A stretch of 64,000 nt of DNA from Rhizobium sp. N324 (GCF_001664485.1 NZ_CP013634.1:372001-436000), one strand, 5' to 3'; numbered from the stretch's first letter, positions 51,359-60,571 are shown. Notes: generated by a model not told the origin, from the letters alone. Program-made: numbers and translations.

Positions 51359-52293
51359 ACTGGAAGCTTATTGCGGCCGTCATCGTCGGGCTGATCACCG
51401 GTGTTCTGCTCTACTTCTGGACCGAGAGCGTCAAGAACGAGCAGACGGCCTATGCCTTCATGCGGCTCCAGCCCGACAGGAAAGTGACGCGCGGTCAGGC
51501 GATCACGCCTGATATGCTTGCCGAACCGGTGATGCTGCCGGAAAGCTTCGGACCGCTCGCCAAGCTCGCGGTGCCTGCGGCGGGCGCCTACCGGGAATGG
51601 CTGAAGGACAGGACGGCCGCCGCCGACATTCCGGCCGGCTCGGTGCTGCTCTTCCAGTATTTCGACGACAATGACGGCGGACGCCTGACGACGATGATCG
51701 CGCCCGGCAAACGGGCGCTCACCCTGCCCGTCAACGCCGCCGCCGCCGTCGGCCATTTCGTCGAGCCCGGCAGCTATGTCGATATCATCGGCACCGTCGA
51801 TGAGCCGGTCGAACCGGTGGCGCCGGCGGCCGCAGCTCAGCCCGGAACCCCTGGTCAGCCTGCTGCCGTGCCCGGTCAGGCGCCCGCCGTGGCTGGGCAG
51901 CCGCAGGCGCCGGCCCAGCCGGCCTCGCCGGTCGAGCAGATGCTGAAGAACTATCTCACCCAATATCCGGGCGCCGACGAGAATGACGTCAACGCCTACC
52001 GCAAGCAGGCGCAGGATTATAAACTCGGCATCAGCTCGCGCACCCGCGTCGTCACCCGCACCTTCCTGCAGAACGTCAAAGTGCTGGCCGTCGGCGCGGC
52101 GACGACGGCCGAGGGCGCCATCACCAAAGCCAACAGCACCTACAATAATGTGACCGTCGAGGTGACGCCGTCGGAGGCCGAAATGCTGATTTTTGCGCTC
52201 GGCCAGTCGAACGGCAGCCTGAACATGGTGCTGCGCAATCCGGCCGACAACAGCGTCGAGGAACTGCCGAGCATCAACTGGACGCGCATGTGA
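51355..52293 (+). CDS. cpaB: CpaB/RcpC-type pilus assembly protein
   Basis: The protein has 312 residues. The N-terminal helix is LIAAVIVGLITGVLLYFW. A SAF domain follows (DRKVTRGQAITPDMLAEPVM), then GKRALTLPVNAAAAVGHFVE and GSYVDIIGTVDEP, the RcpC region. A Pro/Ala/Gln-rich linker (about 145-190) interrupts the domain. CpaB stabilises the outer-membrane secretin. No CpaC secretin gene is in the window, which is notable. Confidence 0.85.
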   Translation: MNWKLIAAVIVGLITGVLLYFWTESVKNEQTAYAFMRLQPDRKVTRGQAITPDMLAEPVMLPESFGPLAKLAVPAAGAYREWLKDRTAAADIPAGSVLLFQYFDDNDGGRLTTMIAPGKRALTLPVNAAAAVGHFVEPGSYVDIIGTVDEPVEPVAPAAAAQPGTPGQPAAVPGQAPAVAGQPQAPAQPASPVEQMLKNYLTQYPGADENDVNAYRKQAQDYKLGISSRTRVVTRTFLQNVKVLAVGAATTAEGAITKANSTYNNVTVEVTPSEAEMLIFALGQSNGSLNMVLRNPADNSVEELPSINWTRM

Positions 52294-52313
52294 GCGTTGC
52301 GGGGGGGTAAGCC

Positions 52314-54212
52314 ATGCTGTTGAAGATTTCCTATGAGGATGGCAGCGGCCGGGAGGTGATCCCGCTTTCTTCCAATGAGACCTATTTCGTCGGCGAAAGC
52401 AGCACGCTGACGCTGCCGGCCGGCGCCGGCGTCGTGCGGCTGCGCGGCAGCCATGTCTCATCGCCGCAATTCGTGCTGCGCAAATCCGGTCAGGGCTGGT
52501 CGGTGCAGCATCACGGCCGCAATCCGACCCGCGTCGACGATCAGCCGCTCAGGGCCGGCACGCCGGTCGCGGTCTCGGCCGGCATGTCGATCTGGGTGCC
52601 GAATGTCACCATCGAACTGGTCGAGCCGGCCGCGGCCGCCGAGGCGGTGACGCAGTTTCCGGACCAGGAGCGGGTGCTGGCGTTGCAGATGGAGATACAT
52701 GAGCGACTGCTAAAGGACACGCAATATGACCGGCTGGTCAAATCCTCCGATTTCGGCCGCGAGGACACGCGCAACCGCATCCGCGAACGGCTCGACATGT
52801 TCATCAAGGAGGCGCTCGACGCGGCGCCGCAGGATCTGGTCATCCTGGTCATCAAGAACGCCGTCTACCGCTGGCTGGCCAAACGCATCGCCCGCACCGG
52901 GCGGCGCGATGCCTCGTCGACGGCCGCCAGCCTGTTGCGCGAGGAGCAGGACAACCGCCGCCTGTTCGACGTCGGCAAGGCGCTGATCTCGGCGCTGCAG
53001 CTGAAGCTGAATTTCGAATCCACCCGCGCCGATTTCGCCCAGCTCGACACGCGCTTCAGCGCCGCCTTTCAGTCCCGCCAGGCGCTCTTCAACGCCGGCG
53101 ACCGCTACGAGATCGCCCATATGCATCTGCGCTCCAATATCGAGGAGCTGATGTACCGCTGGGGCACGATCTCGGAGCTGATGGATCTCGACGTCATCTC
53201 GGAAATCATGGTGACGCGCTACGATGAGATCTACGTCGAAAAATTCGGCCTGCTGGAACGCTATCCCTTCGCTTTCGCCAATGAGCGGCAGCTGATGAAG
53301 GTGATCGAGCGCATCGCCGTCGATTCCAACCGCTCGATCAACGAGAGCGAGGCGATGGCCGATTTCCGCATGCCCGACGGTTCGCGCGTCAACGCCGTCA
53401 TCCCGCCGCTGGCGGTCAAGGGCGCTTGCCTCACCATCCGCAAATTCGGCGGCAAGTCGCGGCTCGACATTTCCAAGCTGGTGACGGCAGGCGCGCTCAG
53501 CGAGCCGATGCGCGCCTTCCTCGAGGCGGCGGTGCGGGCCCGCAAGAACATCGTCGTCTCCGGCGGCACCGGTTCCGGCAAGACGACGCTGTTGAACAGC
53601 CTGTCGCAGTTCATCCCGATCGGCGAGCGCGTCGTTGCCGTCGAGGACACGTCGGAACTGCAGCTCGACGGCATCCATGTCGTCTATCTGCAATCGCGGC
53701 CGAAGACGGCGGAGTCCGAAACCAGCGTCACCATCCGCGATCTGGTGCGCAACGCGCTGCGCATGCGCCCCGACCGCATCATCGTCGGCGAGTGCCGCGG
53801 CGCCGAGGCGATCGACATGCTGCAGGCGATGAACACCGGCCATGCCGGCTCGATGACGACGGCGCATGCCAATACGCCGCAGGACATGATGACCCGCCTC
53901 GAGGTGATGGTGCTGCAGGGCCAGAGCTCGCTGCCGGTGATGGCGATCCGCCAGCAGATCGTCGCCGCCGTCGAGCTCGTCGTGCAGCTCAACCGCCTGG
54001 AAAGCGGGCGGCGCGCGGTGACCGAAATATCCGAGGTGATCGGCATCGATCCGGATACCGGCCTCGTCATCGTCGAGCCGATCTTCCATCTGGTCGGCCG
54101 CGCCGGCGGCCAGGCGGTGCATGCCTTCACCGGCTATCTGCCGAGTTTCGTCGCCGAACTCGTCGAGTTCGGCGAAGACGGCGAAATCGAAAAACTCGAC
54201 ATGTTCGTTTGA
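52314..54212 (+). CDS. CpaF-type ATPase with N-terminal FHA-like domain
   Basis: The protein has 632 residues. Residues 1-105 look like an FHA domain (GAGVVRLRGSHVSSPQFVLR, then WSVQHHGRNPTRVDDQPL). A helical linker follows. The ATPase part (about 260-632) has Walker A VVSGGTGSGKTTLLNSLSQF, RMRPDRIIVGECRGAEAIDM and HAGSMTTAHANT. FHA domains bind phospho-threonine, so the motor may be controlled by phosphorylation. GCGGGGGGGTAAGCC serves as ribosome site. It is followed by TadB and TadC. Confidence 0.85.
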   Translation: MLLKISYEDGSGREVIPLSSNETYFVGESSTLTLPAGAGVVRLRGSHVSSPQFVLRKSGQGWSVQHHGRNPTRVDDQPLRAGTPVAVSAGMSIWVPNVTIELVEPAAAAEAVTQFPDQERVLALQMEIHERLLKDTQYDRLVKSSDFGREDTRNRIRERLDMFIKEALDAAPQDLVILVIKNAVYRWLAKRIARTGRRDASSTAASLLREEQDNRRLFDVGKALISALQLKLNFESTRADFAQLDTRFSAAFQSRQALFNAGDRYEIAHMHLRSNIEELMYRWGTISELMDLDVISEIMVTRYDEIYVEKFGLLERYPFAFANERQLMKVIERIAVDSNRSINESEAMADFRMPDGSRVNAVIPPLAVKGACLTIRKFGGKSRLDISKLVTAGALSEPMRAFLEAAVRARKNIVVSGGTGSGKTTLLNSLSQFIPIGERVVAVEDTSELQLDGIHVVYLQSRPKTAESETSVTIRDLVRNALRMRPDRIIVGECRGAEAIDMLQAMNTGHAGSMTTAHANTPQDMMTRLEVMVLQGQSSLPVMAIRQQIVAAVELVVQLNRLESGRRAVTEISEVIGIDPDTGLVIVEPIFHLVGRAGGQAVHAFTGYLPSFVAELVEFGEDGEIEKLDMFV

Positions 54213-54222
54213 GGGGGACGCC

Positions 54223-55086
54223 ATGAATATCAGCATTCTGCAGATCTTTACGGTCGCCCTCGGGGCGGTGACGGCGGGGCTGCTTGTCTGGGGCGCGCCG
54301 GTGCGCTGGCCGGCGCCGCTCTTGCGCGCCACCGAACGCGATATCGCGCTCGCCAGCGAAGCGGCGCAGGTCTTCGGGCGCGATGCCGTGCCGCCCTATA
54401 CGATGATTCTCGCCTACGGCATCACGGCGATCGTCGTCTTCCTGGTGATCTCGCTGATCTTCGGGCCGATCTTCGGCATCGTGATCGCCATTCCGGTCGC
54501 CTTCTTTCTGCCGAAGGCGGTGATCCGCTATTTCCTGCAGCGGCGCTGGCTGCAGATCGAATCGCAGCTTCCCTATGCAGTCGACCAGATCGTCTCGGCG
54601 GTGCGCACCGGCAAGCCGCTCGCCGTCGCCGTCAATGCGGTGGCCGACACCGGCCAGATGCCGGCCTCGCGCGAGTTCGAGCGCATCGCCCGCGAACAGA
54701 AGCTCGGCATCGGCCTGGTCGAGGCGCTCGACCGGCATGGCCGCACCGTGCCGAGCCTGCATTTCAAGATGGTTGATGCGGCCCTCGGCCTCTTTGCCCG
54801 CCAGGGCGGCGATATTTCCGAGCCGCTGACCGAGATGTCGAAATCCTTCAAGGAAATCTGGAAGCTCGACCAGAAGATCACCACCTCGTCGTCGCAGGCG
54901 CGCATGAACTTCCGCGTCGTCAACGGCGGCGCGCTGTTCATGATCCTGATGATCTTCTTCGGCCAGCCGGAGCTGATCGACAAGGTGTTCGGCAACGCCA
55001 TCGGCATCGTCATCGCCATCGTAGGCGCCATTCTCTATGCCACCGGTTTCTTCTGGATGCGCTCGATGATGAAGGTGTCGGTCTGA
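54223..55086 (+). CDS. tadB: TadB-type inner membrane platform protein
   Basis: The protein has 287 residues. N-terminal helices (ISILQIFTVALGAVTAGLLV) precede a type II secretion F domain, with LPYAVDQIVSAVRTGKPLAV and FKEIWKLDQKITTSSSQARM. C-terminal helices end the protein. It is the platform that the ATPase turns. It shares one base with tadC (TGATG). Confidence 0.85.
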   Translation: MNISILQIFTVALGAVTAGLLVWGAPVRWPAPLLRATERDIALASEAAQVFGRDAVPPYTMILAYGITAIVVFLVISLIFGPIFGIVIAIPVAFFLPKAVIRYFLQRRWLQIESQLPYAVDQIVSAVRTGKPLAVAVNAVADTGQMPASREFERIAREQKLGIGLVEALDRHGRTVPSLHFKMVDAALGLFARQGGDISEPLTEMSKSFKEIWKLDQKITTSSSQARMNFRVVNGGALFMILMIFFGQPELIDKVFGNAIGIVIAIVGAILYATGFFWMRSMMKVSV

Positions 55087-55988
55087 TGTCCGCGATCCCT
55101 CTTGGCCCCCTCGCCATCGTCTTTGCCGGCATCACCGCGGCGCTCTTTGTCTGGTGGATCGGCGACCTGCTCGGCAGCATCCAGGTGGTGCGCCGCTCCC
55201 GCGGCGGCGACGGGCCGCCGCCCAATATCGTCGACAGCATCGGCATGCGCACGCCGGTCGAATTCGTGCTGCTGCATTTCGAGCCGTGGCTGGCCGATTA
55301 CGGCGCCCAGCTGGAGCAGAAGCTGATCTATGGCGGCCGGCCCTTCGGCGGCGTCACCGGGCGCGAATATATCGCGCTGCTGCTCGTCATGAGCCTCTTC
55401 GGCTTCGTCCTGCTCGGGGTGCTGTTCGGCATTGCCAGCGGCAGCATCATCGGCGGGCTGGTCGCCGGGCTGATCCTCGGGCTGATCCCCGCCATCTATT
55501 TCTGGGTGGTCGCCGACGACAAGATGCAGGACCGCAAGGAACGCATTTCGCGCGAATTTCCTTACTTTCTCGATCTCGTCGTCATGACCCAGCAGGCGCA
55601 GGCGACCCTGCCGGAAAGCCTGAGGCTTTATGCCGAGGCCGCACCCGGCACGGTGATGAGCGAAGAGATCGATCAGACGCTGAAGGACGTGGCGCTCGGC
55701 ACCGGCATGGTCGAGGCGCTGCAGCGCCTGGAGCGCAGGATGACCGCCGAGGAGGTCATCCGCGTCATCCGTGCGGTGATCCAGGGCGAGGTCGAGGGCA
55801 GCAACCGCGTCGAGCTGCTGCGCGAACATGCGCGCGACCTGCGCTTCCGCCGCTGGGAGAAAGCCGACCGGGCCAGTGAAAAGCTCAAAGCCAAGATCGT
55901 CATGCCGGCGATGATGATCGTCGTGTCGATCCTGCTTCTGGTGCTGGCGCCGGCAATTGTCGAGATGATGTCGAGTGGGATGTTCTGA
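55086..55988 (+). CDS. tadC: TadC-type inner membrane platform protein
   Basis: The protein has 300 residues. Two helices (FGFVLLGVLFGIASGSIIGG) precede a GspF-like domain (FPYFLDLVVMTQQAQATLPE), ending in IVMPAMMIVVSILLLVLAPA. Platform partner of TadB. It is coupled by a one-base overlap. Confidence 0.85.
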   Translation: MSAIPLGPLAIVFAGITAALFVWWIGDLLGSIQVVRRSRGGDGPPPNIVDSIGMRTPVEFVLLHFEPWLADYGAQLEQKLIYGGRPFGGVTGREYIALLLVMSLFGFVLLGVLFGIASGSIIGGLVAGLILGLIPAIYFWVVADDKMQDRKERISREFPYFLDLVVMTQQAQATLPESLRLYAEAAPGTVMSEEIDQTLKDVALGTGMVEALQRLERRMTAEEVIRVIRAVIQGEVEGSNRVELLREHARDLRFRRWEKADRASEKLKAKIVMPAMMIVVSILLLVLAPAIVEMMSSGMF

Positions 55989-55990
55989 TC

Positions 55991-56866
55991 ATGGCCTTTT
56001 CCTTCTTTCGCGGAAACAAACCAAGCCTGCTGCAGACCGGCCCCGGCGGCCAGAGCCGCAGCCATGCGCTCGACCGGCCCGAAATGTCGATCGGCCGGGC
56101 TTCGAACGCCGATATCGTCGTCGACGATCCTTTCCTGGCGCCGATCCATGCGCGCATCGAAAAACAGGGCGACGGCGGCTTCATCATCCGCCGCATGGGG
56201 CTGAACCCGATCATGCTGCGCGGCGAAGCGCTGCTGCAGACGGCCTCGCTGAAATCCGGCGACAGCTTTCGTCTCGGCAAGGATGTCGAATTCCAGTTTC
56301 TAGAGAAGGCGCCCGCCAAGGAGGCGCCGAAGAAGGAGGCGGCCAAGACTGGTGACGACAAGCCGAAGAAGCCGCTCTTCAAGCAGCCGGCCTTCCTCGC
56401 CGGCATGGGGCTCGCCTATCTCGCCATTGTCGGCATCATCGGCTACGTCATCCTGTCGGACAGCGGCACCACCGAGGGCGGGCCGACGGCCGAGCGCATC
56501 GACGCCGAGGCCGCCCGCATCCCGACCTGCATCAAGAACGCCCGGCGCATGCGCCAGGTCTCCGAAGCAAGCTTCAACGGCGCCGTCGGCGGCCGCGTCG
56601 GCCGCGATGGCGACGCCACCTATGCCGCCCTATCGCTCAGCGCCGAACCCGCCGACGACGCGGCGCTGGCAAAGGCCGCAGAACCGATCGTCGAGGCCTA
56701 CAAGCGCACGGCACTTGCCGCCCTTGCCTCCGAAAACCGCGGCAACAACACGCTGGCACAGACGCTCTACCAGCAGACCTACGATCTCGTGCCCGACATC
56801 AACTGCTCGGCCGCGCGCTTTGCGCTGCAGCGGCGAGCAGCGGTGAAGCCGCCGGCGCGGCGGTGA
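55991..56866 (+). CDS. Membrane-anchored FHA-domain protein
   Basis: The protein has 291 residues. FHA domain (about 25-100: EMSIGRASNADIVVDDPFLA, then PIHARIEKQGDGGFIIRRMG) followed by a Lys/Pro-rich linker, one transmembrane helix (GLAYLAIVGIIGYVIL) and a periplasmic C-terminal domain (about 165-291). It completes the tad operon. Together with the FHA-like N-terminus of the ATPase it points to phospho-signalling to the machine. The last 378 bases are duplicated at 61192-61568. Confidence 0.85.
   Translation: MAFSFFRGNKPSLLQTGPGGQSRSHALDRPEMSIGRASNADIVVDDPFLAPIHARIEKQGDGGFIIRRMGLNPIMLRGEALLQTASLKSGDSFRLGKDVEFQFLEKAPAKEAPKKEAAKTGDDKPKKPLFKQPAFLAGMGLAYLAIVGIIGYVILSDSGTTEGGPTAERIDAEAARIPTCIKNARRMRQVSEASFNGAVGGRVGRDGDATYAALSLSAEPADDAALAKAAEPIVEAYKRTALAALASENRGNNTLAQTLYQQTYDLVPDINCSAARFALQRRAAVKPPARR
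56489..56866. repeat. Left direct repeat flanking the arsenic insert
   Basis: The last 378 bases of the FHA gene are repeated in the same direction at 61192-61568, with scattered differences and a one-base deletion. The ars genes lie between the copies. Confidence 0.9.
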
Positions 56867-56917
56867 GCGCCGGTGGTGCAGGGCTGATCGTGGCCCACTT
56901 ACCAATGACCACTGACG

Positions 56918-56934
56918 GGCCGAAGCGGCCTTTT
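56918..56934 (+). terminator. Short terminator after tad operon
   Basis: GGCCG (56918-56922) pairs with CGGCC (56926-56930) around AAG, followed by TTTT. Confidence 0.5.
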
Positions 56935-56939
56935 AGGTA

Positions 56940-57218
56940 TCACTCGCGGTTTCGGCGATGGTAGTCGTGATCTAGGTCTTTCCAGACGTAGAACCCATTC
57001 CAAAGGCCAAGCCAGGCTGACAATGCTCCGAAAGAGTCTGCATTTAGAACCTTGGAGAGCGAACTCTCTCCGTGCGAGGGGTCGACTTTCTTCGCCCAAG
57101 CACCGATTAGAGCGGTGCCCCACCAGCCAGCGATTATAATAGCCGCAAAGGGCCAGACATATACGATGGCGGCAAGGCAAATAATCAATATCGATCTGTA
57201 GATGTTGAGCTTCGACAT
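56940..57218 (-). CDS. Small membrane protein, unknown
   Basis: The 92-residue protein has an N-terminal membrane segment (YRSILIICLAAIVYVWPFAA) and a second (IIAGWWGTALIGAW), then a short soluble tail. GGGAG before ATG 57218 supports the start. Family not recognised. It is inside the region between the two FHA repeats, so it may have come in with the ars genes. Confidence 0.65.
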   Translation of the reverse strand: MSKLNIYRSILIICLAAIVYVWPFAAIIIAGWWGTALIGAWAKKVDPSHGESSLSKVLNADSFGALSAWLGLWNGFYVWKDLDHDYHRRNRE

Positions 57219-57421
57219 TCCACTCCCATTTGAAGGCCCGGCAATTTTGGGCTACTCGAAATTATCATAAGTTGCAACGATCCGTGAGATTATAGGCCGC
57301 TGTTGGTGCGAAGCCGGCAGCGATTGGGCTTGCTGCGAGCCGGCAAATGAAGAGGAGGTGCCGTGCGTTCTCATCGGTGGCGCACATTCTTACGATGCCT
57401 TTGCTGCAACTGATGTCGGCA

Positions 57422-57532
57422 CACCCGCCTCGTCCTTCGAGGTCCCTGCGGGGCACCTCAGGATGAGGCTCTCTTGAACTCCGGCGCTAGATTCTCCGAC
57501 CCCGTGATTTGCATATGGTATCTCAAGCGCCT
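57422..57532. repeat. Intergenic direct repeat, copy 1
   Basis: About 110 bases starting CACCCGCCTCGTCCTTCGAGG with internal CCTCAGGATGAGG and ending TCAAGCGCCT. A close copy lies at 57644-57755. Between them CCCCTCATGCTGAGGTGCG ... CTTCGAGG-like sequence runs in the inverse sense. It looks like a Rhizobiales palindromic intergenic element. Confidence 0.75.
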
Positions 57533-57643
57533 GTTATTGGGGCGCGGCATCCTCCAACGCCCCTCATGCTGAGGTGCGTAGCCCGAAGGGCGAAGCCTCG
57601 AAGTACGCCGCAACGTTGCTTCTTGCATGTATCAACGCCTGAG

Positions 57644-57755
57644 CACCCGCCTCGTCCTTCGAGGCCCTGCGGGGCGCCTCAGGATGAGGCTCTCTTGGAT
57701 GCCGGCGCTACATTCTCCGACCCCCCGTGATTTGCATATGGCATCGCAAGCGCCT
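57644..57755. repeat. Intergenic direct repeat, copy 2
   Basis: Close match to 57422-57532 with a few substitutions (CCCTGCGGGGCGCCTCAGG instead of CCCTGCGGGGCACCTCAGG). It ends just before the arsC stop. The 57219-57763 stretch otherwise holds no gene. Confidence 0.75.
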
Positions 57756-57763
57756 CAGGCAGG

Positions 57764-58186
57764 TCAGACAACGCGCTTGCCCCCTGCATCGAGAACTTGC
57801 TCGCCATCTTCCTTGGTGAACGCCCCTTTGTGGGTGTCCGGCAGAATGTCGAGCACCCGTTCGGAAGGACGCGACAGCCGCGTGCCGATCGGCGTGACCA
57901 CGAAAGGCCGGTTGATCAGGATCGGGTTCTCCAGCATGGCGTCAAGCAACTGATCGTCGGTCAGCTTCGGATCATCGAGGCCAAGTTCCGCATAAGGCGT
58001 GCCCTTTTCGCGGATCGCCTCACGGACGGTGAGGCCGGCATCCGCAATCATTCTGACGAGTTGGTCGCGGCTGGGCGGTGTCTTCACATACTCGATGACT
58101 GTGGGCTGAATGCCGGCATTGCGGATCATCTCAAGCGTGTTGCGCGACGTGCCGCAGTCGGGGTTGTGATAAATTGTGACGTCCAT
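57764..58186 (-). CDS. arsC: Arsenate reductase, glutaredoxin-linked ArsC
   Basis: The protein has 140 residues, the usual size of E. coli-type ArsC. MDVTIYHNPDCGTSRNTLEM gives catalytic Cys11, and PFVVTPIGTRLSRPSE holds the Arg residues of the arsenate site. It reduces arsenate to arsenite for export. It starts 4 bases after the acr3 stop, so it is in the same operon. A second ArsC of another fold is at 59678-60205. Confidence 0.93.
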   Translation of the reverse strand: MDVTIYHNPDCGTSRNTLEMIRNAGIQPTVIEYVKTPPSRDQLVRMIADAGLTVREAIREKGTPYAELGLDDPKLTDDQLLDAMLENPILINRPFVVTPIGTRLSRPSERVLDILPDTHKGAFTKEDGEQVLDAGGKRVV

Positions 58187-58190
58187 GACG

Positions 58191-59231
58191 TTAGACCCTT
58201 TTGATGGTGGTGGCGCTGGTCTGGACGGCGGCGCCGCGCTCATACCAGCCCTTGCTGCGGTTGACGATCCAGACGACCGACAGCATCACCGGCACCTCGA
58301 TGAGGACGCCGACAACGGTGGCAAGCGCCGCCCCGGAGTTGAAGCCGAACAGGCTGATGGCCGCAGCCACCGCCAGTTCGAAAAAGTTGGAGGCGCCGAT
58401 CAGCGCCGAAGGCCCGGCAACACAGTGCTCCTCCCCGCTCATGCGGTTGAGCAGGTAGGCGAGGCCCGAATTGAAGTAGACCTGGATCAGGATCGGCACG
58501 GCCAGCAGCGCAATGACCGCCGGCTGTGCGATGATCTGTTCGCCCTGGAAGCCGAACAGCAGAACCAGGGTCGCCAGAAGTGCCAAAAGGGACACCGGCT
58601 GCAGCTTGGCGCCGAGGCGGTTGACGTCAGTCAGACGGCGCAGGATCTGCGCGACGATCACCGGCAGGACGATGTAGAGCAGGACCGACAGCATCAGTGT
58701 GTCCCACGGCACCGTAATGGCGGAGAGACCGAGCAACAGGCCAACGATCGGTGCGAAGGCAACGACCATGATGGTGTCGTTCAGCGCCACCTGAGAGAGC
58801 GTGAAGTGCGGCTCGCCTTTGGTCAGGTTCGACCACACGAAGACCATCGCGGTGCACGGCGCGGCCGCAAGAATGATCAGCCCGGCAATGTAGCTATCGA
58901 TCTGGTCAGCCGGCAGGTGCGGCCGAAACAGATAGCCGACGAACAGCCAGCCGAGCAGCGCCATCGAAAACGGCTTGACGGCCCAGTTGATGAAGAGCGT
59001 GACGCCGATCCCGCGCCAATGGCGCCCGACCTGGCTTAGTGACGCAAAGTCGACTTTCAGTAGCATTGGAATGATCATCAGCCAGATCAGCACTGCGACC
59101 GGCAGATTGACCTTGGCGATTTCGGCTGTGCCGATCGCTTGGAAGACGCTGGGCAGGACATGACCGAGAGCGACGCCGACGACGATGCACAGGAAGACCC
59201 AGATCGTCAGGTGACGTTCAAAAGTAGACAT
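58191..59231 (-). CDS. acr3: Arsenite efflux permease ACR3
   Basis: The 346-residue protein has ten or so helices. Acr3 signatures are LTIWVFLCIVVGVALGHVLP, AAPCTAMVFVWSNLTKGEPH (with the Cys of the arsenite site) and GPSALIGASNFFELAVAAAI. It exports arsenite. It is third from the end of arsR-arsC2-arsN2-acr3-arsC1. Confidence 0.94.
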   Translation of the reverse strand: MSTFERHLTIWVFLCIVVGVALGHVLPSVFQAIGTAEIAKVNLPVAVLIWLMIIPMLLKVDFASLSQVGRHWRGIGVTLFINWAVKPFSMALLGWLFVGYLFRPHLPADQIDSYIAGLIILAAAPCTAMVFVWSNLTKGEPHFTLSQVALNDTIMVVAFAPIVGLLLGLSAITVPWDTLMLSVLLYIVLPVIVAQILRRLTDVNRLGAKLQPVSLLALLATLVLLFGFQGEQIIAQPAVIALLAVPILIQVYFNSGLAYLLNRMSGEEHCVAGPSALIGASNFFELAVAAAISLFGFNSGAALATVVGVLIEVPVMLSVVWIVNRSKGWYERGAAVQTSATTIKRV

Positions 59232-59237
59232 GGATTT

Positions 59238-59681
59238 TTACCCTTGGACTATCTTCGCCAGCAACGCCGCCGAGGCCGGGCACAGGCTTGCAGCCTGGCG
59301 GGTTTGCAGGATCGCCGCAGGCGCCGTCGCACGATCCACCTTGGCGAAGCCGAAACGCTCGAAAAACGAGGTTGCCGAATCCGTCAGCAAATAGACCGTG
59401 TTGGCACCGCCACGCGCAGCCTGGGTTAGCAACTGCCGGGTGATGGCTTCGCCATAGCCGTGCCGGCGCTGCTGCGGCAGGACCACCAGCGAACGCAGGA
59501 GCGCGCAGCTCCCGTAATGTTCCAGGCCCCCATAGCCGACGGTCGCGTTCCGATCCGTGAACCGGAAGAAGCTGCGGCCGTCTTCGTCGAGGTCATCGAT
59601 TGGAAGTTTGGCAGCCTGCAAGGCCGTCCGCAGATCCTCATCTGCGCTGCTCACCGGTCGTCGATCCAGCTCCCAGCTCAT
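59238..59681 (-). CDS. ArsN2-like GNAT acetyltransferase
   Basis: The 147-residue protein has a GNAT fold with acetyl-CoA motif VVLPQQRRHGYGEAI and LLTDSATSFFERFGFAKVDR. This matches the arsenic-operon GNAT group (ArsN2), thought to modify an arsenic-linked compound. It overlaps the upstream arsC2 by 4 bases (ATGA). Confidence 0.8.
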   Translation of the reverse strand: MSWELDRRPVSSADEDLRTALQAAKLPIDDLDEDGRSFFRFTDRNATVGYGGLEHYGSCALLRSLVVLPQQRRHGYGEAITRQLLTQAARGGANTVYLLTDSATSFFERFGFAKVDRATAPAAILQTRQAASLCPASAALLAKIVQG

Positions 59682-60205
59682 GCGACGTCGCCCCGGCTAC
59701 TGGTCGTGCCCTCCATCGCGCCGATGGCGCGCAGCTGTGTTTCAAGCGCCAGCTTGTCAATCGATGCGAGCGGAAGGCTCACGAATGCAACAATGCGGTT
59801 CTTGAGGAAACGCGCGGCTTGTGAGAAGGCCTGGCCTTTCTCGATCAGCGTAGCTTCGACGGCCGCCGGATCCTCGACACCCCAATGCGCCGTCATCGGG
59901 TGGCCGATCCACACAGGGCAGGCCTCGCCCGCCGCGTTGTCGCAGACCGTGAAGATGAAATCCATCTGCGGCGCGCCGGCTTCGGCAAACTCGTCCCAGC
60001 TCTTCGAGCTGAACCCCGTGCTTTCGTAGCCAAGAGCACGCAGCGTATCCAGCGCCAGCGGGTGGACTTCACCCTTCGGCTGGCTTCCGGCCGAGTAGGC
60101 CTTGAAGCGACCCTTGCCTTCTCCATTGAGGATGGATTCAGCCAGGATCGAGCGGGCGGAATTGCCCGTGCAGAGGAACAGGACCTTATAGACGCGATCG
60201 GTCAT
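59678..60205 (-). CDS. arsC: Arsenate reductase, LMW-phosphatase-like ArsC
   Basis: The protein has 175 residues. The P-loop is LFLCTGNSARSILAE with Cys12 and the CX5R pattern. DFIFTVCDNAAGEACPVW carries the second redox Cys pair. It is fused to no other domain. It is of thioredoxin-coupled type, so this operon has two unrelated arsenate reductases. It overlaps arsR by 4 bases. Confidence 0.9.
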   Translation of the reverse strand: MTDRVYKVLFLCTGNSARSILAESILNGEGKGRFKAYSAGSQPKGEVHPLALDTLRALGYESTGFSSKSWDEFAEAGAPQMDFIFTVCDNAAGEACPVWIGHPMTAHWGVEDPAAVEATLIEKGQAFSQAARFLKNRIVAFVSLPLASIDKLALETQLRAIGAMEGTTSSRGDVA

Positions 60206-60558
60206 TGGAGGTTTTCCTTCGGGGCGGGCGCGCAGCAGGCGGCGACTTCGGCGGCCGGTGCGCAGATTTGGGGATGGCCGGCGCAGCAGTCTTCCATCAA
60301 AAAGCGGATCAATCGGCCCAGGCCTTCATAATTGGCGGTGTAGATAATCGAGCGGGCTTCCCGCTGTTGATTGATCAGTCCGGCCCGCTCCAATTCCTTC
60401 AGATGGAACGAGACATTGGAGGCCGAAACCTCTGCCTTCTCGGCGACGGCGCCGGCAGCCATCCCGCTCGGGCCGGCGACGACCAGCATACGCACGATGT
60501 GCAGCCGGGTTTCCTGTGACAGCGCCGCGAAGGACATGAGGGCTTGACGTTCTTCCAT
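60202..60558 (-). CDS. arsR: ArsR-type metalloregulator
   Basis: The protein has 118 residues. Helix-turn-helix VAEKAEVSASNVSFHLKELE. The C-terminus is Cys-rich (DCCAGHPQICAP and ACCAPAPKENLQ), a probable arsenite site distinct from the alpha3 CVC of E. coli ArsR. It heads the operon and is divergent from the DUF6428 gene, 41 bases between starts. Confidence 0.93.
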   Translation of the reverse strand: MEERQALMSFAALSQETRLHIVRMLVVAGPSGMAAGAVAEKAEVSASNVSFHLKELERAGLINQQREARSIIYTANYEGLGRLIRFLMEDCCAGHPQICAPAAEVAACCAPAPKENLQ

Positions 60559-60571
60559 ATTTCTACAATCC

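Noticed and set aside
58176..59039. Plus-strand frame opposite the arsenite permease
   Set aside because: Antisense to a clear ACR3 gene; histidine/aspartate-rich translation is typical of shadow frames.
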